DNA of 64,000 nt. Origin: Chamaea fasciata (Eukaryota; Chordata; Aves; Passeriformes; Sylviidae). Every line of letters starts with the position of its first letter. Position 1 is the stretch's first letter. The notes beneath the pieces are model-generated. The model did not search any database, was not told the origin of the DNA, and was given only the letters and a program-made list of their open reading frames with translations. Where the stretch lies: assembly GCA_029207755.1 (NCBI GenBank), contig JARCOQ010000104.1, forward strand, positions 1-64,000, read 5' to 3'. Position numbers and translations under genes: made by a program. This document shows positions 60,460 through 64,000 of this stretch, piece after piece.

Positions 60460-63400
60460 TGAGTGCTGTGTCCAGCACAGGGATCTCAGTTTAGGATGGA
60501 CACTGAGTGCTGTGTCCAGCTCTTGGATCTCAGTTTAGGATGGACACTGAGTGCTGTGTCCAGCTCTTGGATCTCAGTTTAGGATGGACACTGAGTGCTG
60601 TGTCCAGCTCTGGGATCTCAGTTTAGGATGGACACTGAGTGCTGTGTCCAGCTCTGGGATCTGAGTTTAGGATGGACACTGAGTGCTGTGTCCAGCTCTG
60701 GGATCTGAGTTTAGGATGGACACTGAGTGCTGTGTCCAGCTCTGGTGTCTCAGTTTAGGATGGACACTGAGTGCTGTGTCCTGCTCTGGTGTCTCAGTTT
60801 AGGATGGACACTGAGTGCTGTGTCCAGCTCTGGTGTCTCAGTTTAGGATGGACACTGAGTGCTGTGTCCAGCTCTGGGATCTCAGTTTAGGATGGACACT
60901 GAGTGCTGTGTCCAGCACAGGGATCTCAGTTTAGGATGGACACTGAGTGCTGTGTCCAGCTCTGGGATCTCAGTTTAGGATGGACACTGAGTGCTGTGTC
61001 CAGCTCTGGGATCTGAGTTTAGGATGGACACTGAGTGCTGTGTCCAGCTCTGGTGTCTCAGTTTAGGATGGACACTGAGTGCTGTGTCCTGCTCTGGTGT
61101 CTCAGTTTAGGATGGACACTGAGTGCTGTGTCCAGCTCTGGGATCTCAGTTTAGGATGGACACTGAGTGCTGTGTCCAGCTCTGGTGTCTCAGTTTAGGA
61201 TGGACACTGAGTGCTGTGTCCAGCTCTGGTGTCTCAGTTTAGGATGGACACTGAGTGCTGTGTCCAGCTCTGGTGTCTCAGTTTAGGATGGACACTGAGT
61301 GCTGTGTCCAGCTCTGGGATCTCAGTTTAGGATGGACACTGAGTGCTGTGTCCAGCTCTGGGATCTCAGTTTAGGATGGACACTGAGTGCTGTGTCCAGC
61401 TCTGGGATCTGAGTTTAGGATGGACACTGAGTGCTGTGTCCAGCTCTGGGATCTGAGTTTAGGATGGACACTGAGTGCTGTGTCCAGCTCTGGTGTCTCA
61501 GTTTAGGATGGACACTGAGTGCTGTGTCCTGCTCTGGTGTCTCAGTTTAGGATGGACACTGAGTGCTGTGTCCAGCTCTGGTGTCTGAGTTTAGGATGGA
61601 CACTGAGTGCTGTGTCCAGCACAGGGATCTCAGTTTAGGATGGACACTGAGTGCTGTGTCCAGCACAGGGATCTCAGTTTAGGATGGACACTGAGTGCTG
61701 TGTCCAGCTCTGGGATCTCAGTTTAGGATGGACACTGAGTGCTGTGTCCAGCTCTGGGATCTGAGTTTAGGATGGACACTGAGTGCTGTGTCCAGCTCTG
61801 GTGTCTCAGTTTAGGATGGACACTGAGTGCTGTGTCCTGCTCTGGTGTCTCAGTTTAGGATGGACACTGAGTGCTGTGTCCAGCTCTGGGATCTCAGTTT
61901 AGGATGGACACTGAGTGCTGTGTCCAGCTCTGGTGTCTCAGTTTAGGATGGACACTGAGTGCTGTGTCCAGCTCTGGGATCTCAGTTTAGGATGGACACT
62001 GAGTGCTGTGTCCAGCTCTGGGATCTCAGTTTAGGATGGACACTGAGTGCTGTGTCCAGCTCTGGGATCTCAGTTTAGGATGGACACTGAGTGCTGTGTC
62101 CAGCTCTGGGATCTGAGTTTAGGATGGACACTGAGTGCTGTGTCCAGCTCTGGGATCTGAGTTTAGGATGGACACTGAGTGCTGTGTCCAGCTCTGGTGT
62201 CTCAGTTTAGGATGGACACTGAGTGCTGTGTCCTGCTCTGGTGTCTCAGTTTAGGATGGACACTGAGTGCTGTGTCCAGCTCTGGTGTCTGAGTTTAGGA
62301 TGGACACTGAGTGCTGTGTCCAGCACAGGGATCTCAGTTTAGGATGGACACTGAGTGCTGTGTCCAGCTCTGGGATCTCCGTTTAGGATGGACACTGAGT
62401 GCTGTGTCCAGCTCTGGGATCTGAGTTTAGGATGGACACTGAGTGCTGTGTCCAGCTCTGGGATCTGAGTTTAGGATGGACACTGAGTGCTGTGTCCAGC
62501 TCTGGTGTCTCAGTTTAGGATGGACACTGAGTGCTGTGTCCAGCTCTGGGATCTGAGTTTAGGATGGACACTGAGTGCTGTGTCCAGCTCTGGGATCTGA
62601 GTTTAGGATGGACACTGAGTGCTGTGTCCAGCTCTGGGATCTCAGTTTAGGATGGACACTGAGTGCTGTGTCCAGCTCTGGTGTCTCAGTTTAGGATGGA
62701 CACTGAGTGCTGTGTCCTGCTCTGGTGTCTCAGTTTAGGATGGACACTGAGTGCTGTGTCCAGCTCTGGGATCTCAGTTTAGGATGGACACTGAGTGCTG
62801 TGTCCAGCTCTGGGATCTCAGTTTAGGATGGACACTGAGTGCTGTGTCCAGCTCTGGTGTCTCAGTTTAGGATGGACACTGAGTGCTGTGTCCAGCTCTG
62901 GTGTCTCAGTTTAGGATGGACACTGAGTGCTGTGTCCAGCTCTGGGATCTCAGTTTAGGATGGACACTGAGTGCTGTGTCCAGCACAGGGATCTCAGTTT
63001 AGGATGGACACTGAGTGCTGTGTCCAGCTCTGGGATCTGAGTTTAGGATGGACACTGAGTGCTGTGTCCAGCTCTGGGATCTGAGTTTAGGATGGACACT
63101 GAGTGCTGTGTCCAGCTCTGGTGTCTCAGTTTAGGATGGACACTGAGTGCTGTGTCCTGCTCTGGTGTCTCAGTTTAGGATGGACACTGAGTGCTGTGTC
63201 CAGCTCTGGGATCTCAGTTTAGGATGGACACTGAGTGCTGTGTCCAGCTCTGGTGTCTCGGTTTAGGATGGACACTGAGTGCTGTGTCCAGCTCTGGTGT
63301 CTCGGTTTAGGATGGACACTGAGTGCTGTGTCCAGCTCTGGTGTCTCAGTTTAGGATGGACACTGAGTGCTGTGTCCAGCTCTGGGATCTCAGTTTAGGA

Positions 63401-63700
63401 TGGACACTGAGTGCTGTGTCCAGCTCTGGGATCTCAGTTTAGGATGGACACTGAGTGCTGTGTCCAGCTCTGGGGTCTCAGTTTAGGATGGACACTGAGT
63501 GCTGTGTCCAGCTCTGGGATCTCAGTTTAGGATGGACACTGAGTGCTGTGTCCAGCTCTGGTGTCTCAGTTTAGGATGGACACTGAGTGCTGTGTCCAGC
63601 TCTGGGATCTCAGTTTAGGATGGACACTGAGTGCTGTGTCCAGCACAGGGATCTCAGTTTAGGATGGACACTGAGTGCTGTGTCCAGCTCTGGGATCTCA
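60460..63700 (+). repeat. Emerging higher-order repeat of 7-11 monomers
   Basis: The otherwise rare CCTGCTCTGGTGTC monomer occurs seven times, at 60,780, 61,088, 61,528, 61,836, 62,232, 62,716 and 63,156: spacings of 7, 10, 7, 9, 11 and 10 monomers. A GGGATCTGAG monomer and a GGTGTCTCAG monomer precede it, usually directly, and CCAGCACAGGG monomers are interspersed. This composite order is not seen in the first 50 kb of the array. Confidence 0.8.
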
Positions 63701-64000
63701 GTTTAGGATGGACACTGAGTGCTGTGTCCAGCTCTGGGATCTGAGTTTAGGATGGACACTGAGTGCTGTGTCCAGCTCTGGTGTCTCAGTTTAGGATGGA
63801 CACTGAGTGCTGTGTCCAGCTCTGGGATCTCAGTTTAGGATGGACACTGAGTGCTGTGTCCAGCTCTGGGATCTCAGTTTAGGATGGACACTGAGTGCTG
63901 TGTCCAGCTCTGGGATCTCAGTTTAGGATGGACACTGAGTGCTGTGTCCAGCTCTGGGATCTCAGTTTAGGATGGACACTGAGTGCTGTGTCCAGCTCTG

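Larger units (their letters stand above)
8371..64000 (+). repeat. 44-bp satellite array derived from CR1 (1,264 monomers plus a partial)
   Basis: One uninterrupted head-to-tail array runs to the window end. A reference monomer is 8,415-8,458, starting TGAGTGCTGTGTCCAG and ending GGATGGACAC. The segment TTTAGGATGGACACTGAGTG is nearly invariant. Variation concentrates at four places: GGGATCTC, GGTGTCTC, GGGGTCTC or GGCCCCTC after CTCT; CAG, GAG or CGG before TTTAG; GCTGTGTCC, GCTCTGTCC or GCCGTGTCC; and CCAGCTCTGG, CCATTGGTGG, CCAGCACAGG or CCTGCTCTGG. Lengths check exactly: starts at 8,371 and 63,980 are 1,264 x 44 minus 7 apart, which five 42-mers and three 45-mers account for. Every forward frame is closed by TAG (in TTTAGG) or TGA (in ACTGAG), so no protein is encoded. 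The consensus has no CpG. A satellite of this size suggests constitutive heterochromatin (pericentromeric, subtelomeric or interstitial). Confidence 0.98.

Noticed and set aside
8371..64000. CRISPR array (regular short repeats)
   Set aside because: No unique spacers: the whole 44-bp unit repeats head to tail, and the context is vertebrate with a LINE source.
8371..64000. The 41-42 bp avian microchromosome satellites (CNM/PO41 type)
   Set aside because: Period is 44 and the monomer lacks the alternating A-run and T-run pattern of that family; it matches CR1 instead.

Overview
The window looks like a bird genome, probably a GC-rich microchromosome. Three things point that way: short introns that are very G-rich on the sense strand, a CR1 LINE (the dominant LINE of birds and other reptiles), and a DAXX gene made almost entirely of G/C-rich codons. 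By human synteny DAXX lies in the extended MHC, so a chromosome-16-like MHC region is plausible, but nothing in the window proves it.

Layout. (1) 1-2,440: the last three visible exons of DAXX on the + strand (174-631, 1,186-1,343, 2,265-2,324). GT-AG introns filled with G-rich minisatellites separate them, and the gene ends in the diagnostic SUMO-interacting C-terminus and an AATAAA. Two exons change reading frame inside or beside homopolymer runs. (2) 2,440-2,600: a compact promoter-like stretch (perfect CRE, GC boxes, YY1-type element over an ATG, then a good splice donor), about 60 bp after the DAXX poly(A) signal. It probably starts another + strand gene. (3) 2,700-5,835: G-rich and then GGAATTAA-type minisatellites that create long spurious ORFs. 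(4) 5,838-7,360: mixed sequence in which I recognise no gene. (5) 7,362-8,370: a decayed CR1 reverse-transcriptase fragment on the + strand, in three different frames. (6) 8,371-64,000: a single uninterrupted satellite of 44-bp monomers that runs off the window end.

The main result is the origin of the satellite. Its monomer is a short piece of the CR1 3' region, and the array begins in register inside the local CR1 copy. In CR1, as I know the family, this piece is bounded by two TTGAG direct repeats 45 bp apart. From 8,371 to the last monomer start at 63,980 there are 55,609 bp. This equals 1,264 x 44 minus 7, and is exactly explained by five 42-bp and three 45-bp monomers that I could locate. 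The array carries nested duplications (offsets of about 4.3-4.4 kb, 5.06 kb, 1.89 kb, 1.76 kb, 1.72 kb and 1.54 kb), an emerging irregular higher-order repeat near 60-63.7 kb, and a perfect hairpin in most monomers. It has no coding capacity.

The only working genes suggested are DAXX (an H3.3 chaperone with ATRX) and a possible downstream neighbour. The rest of the window is repeat DNA.
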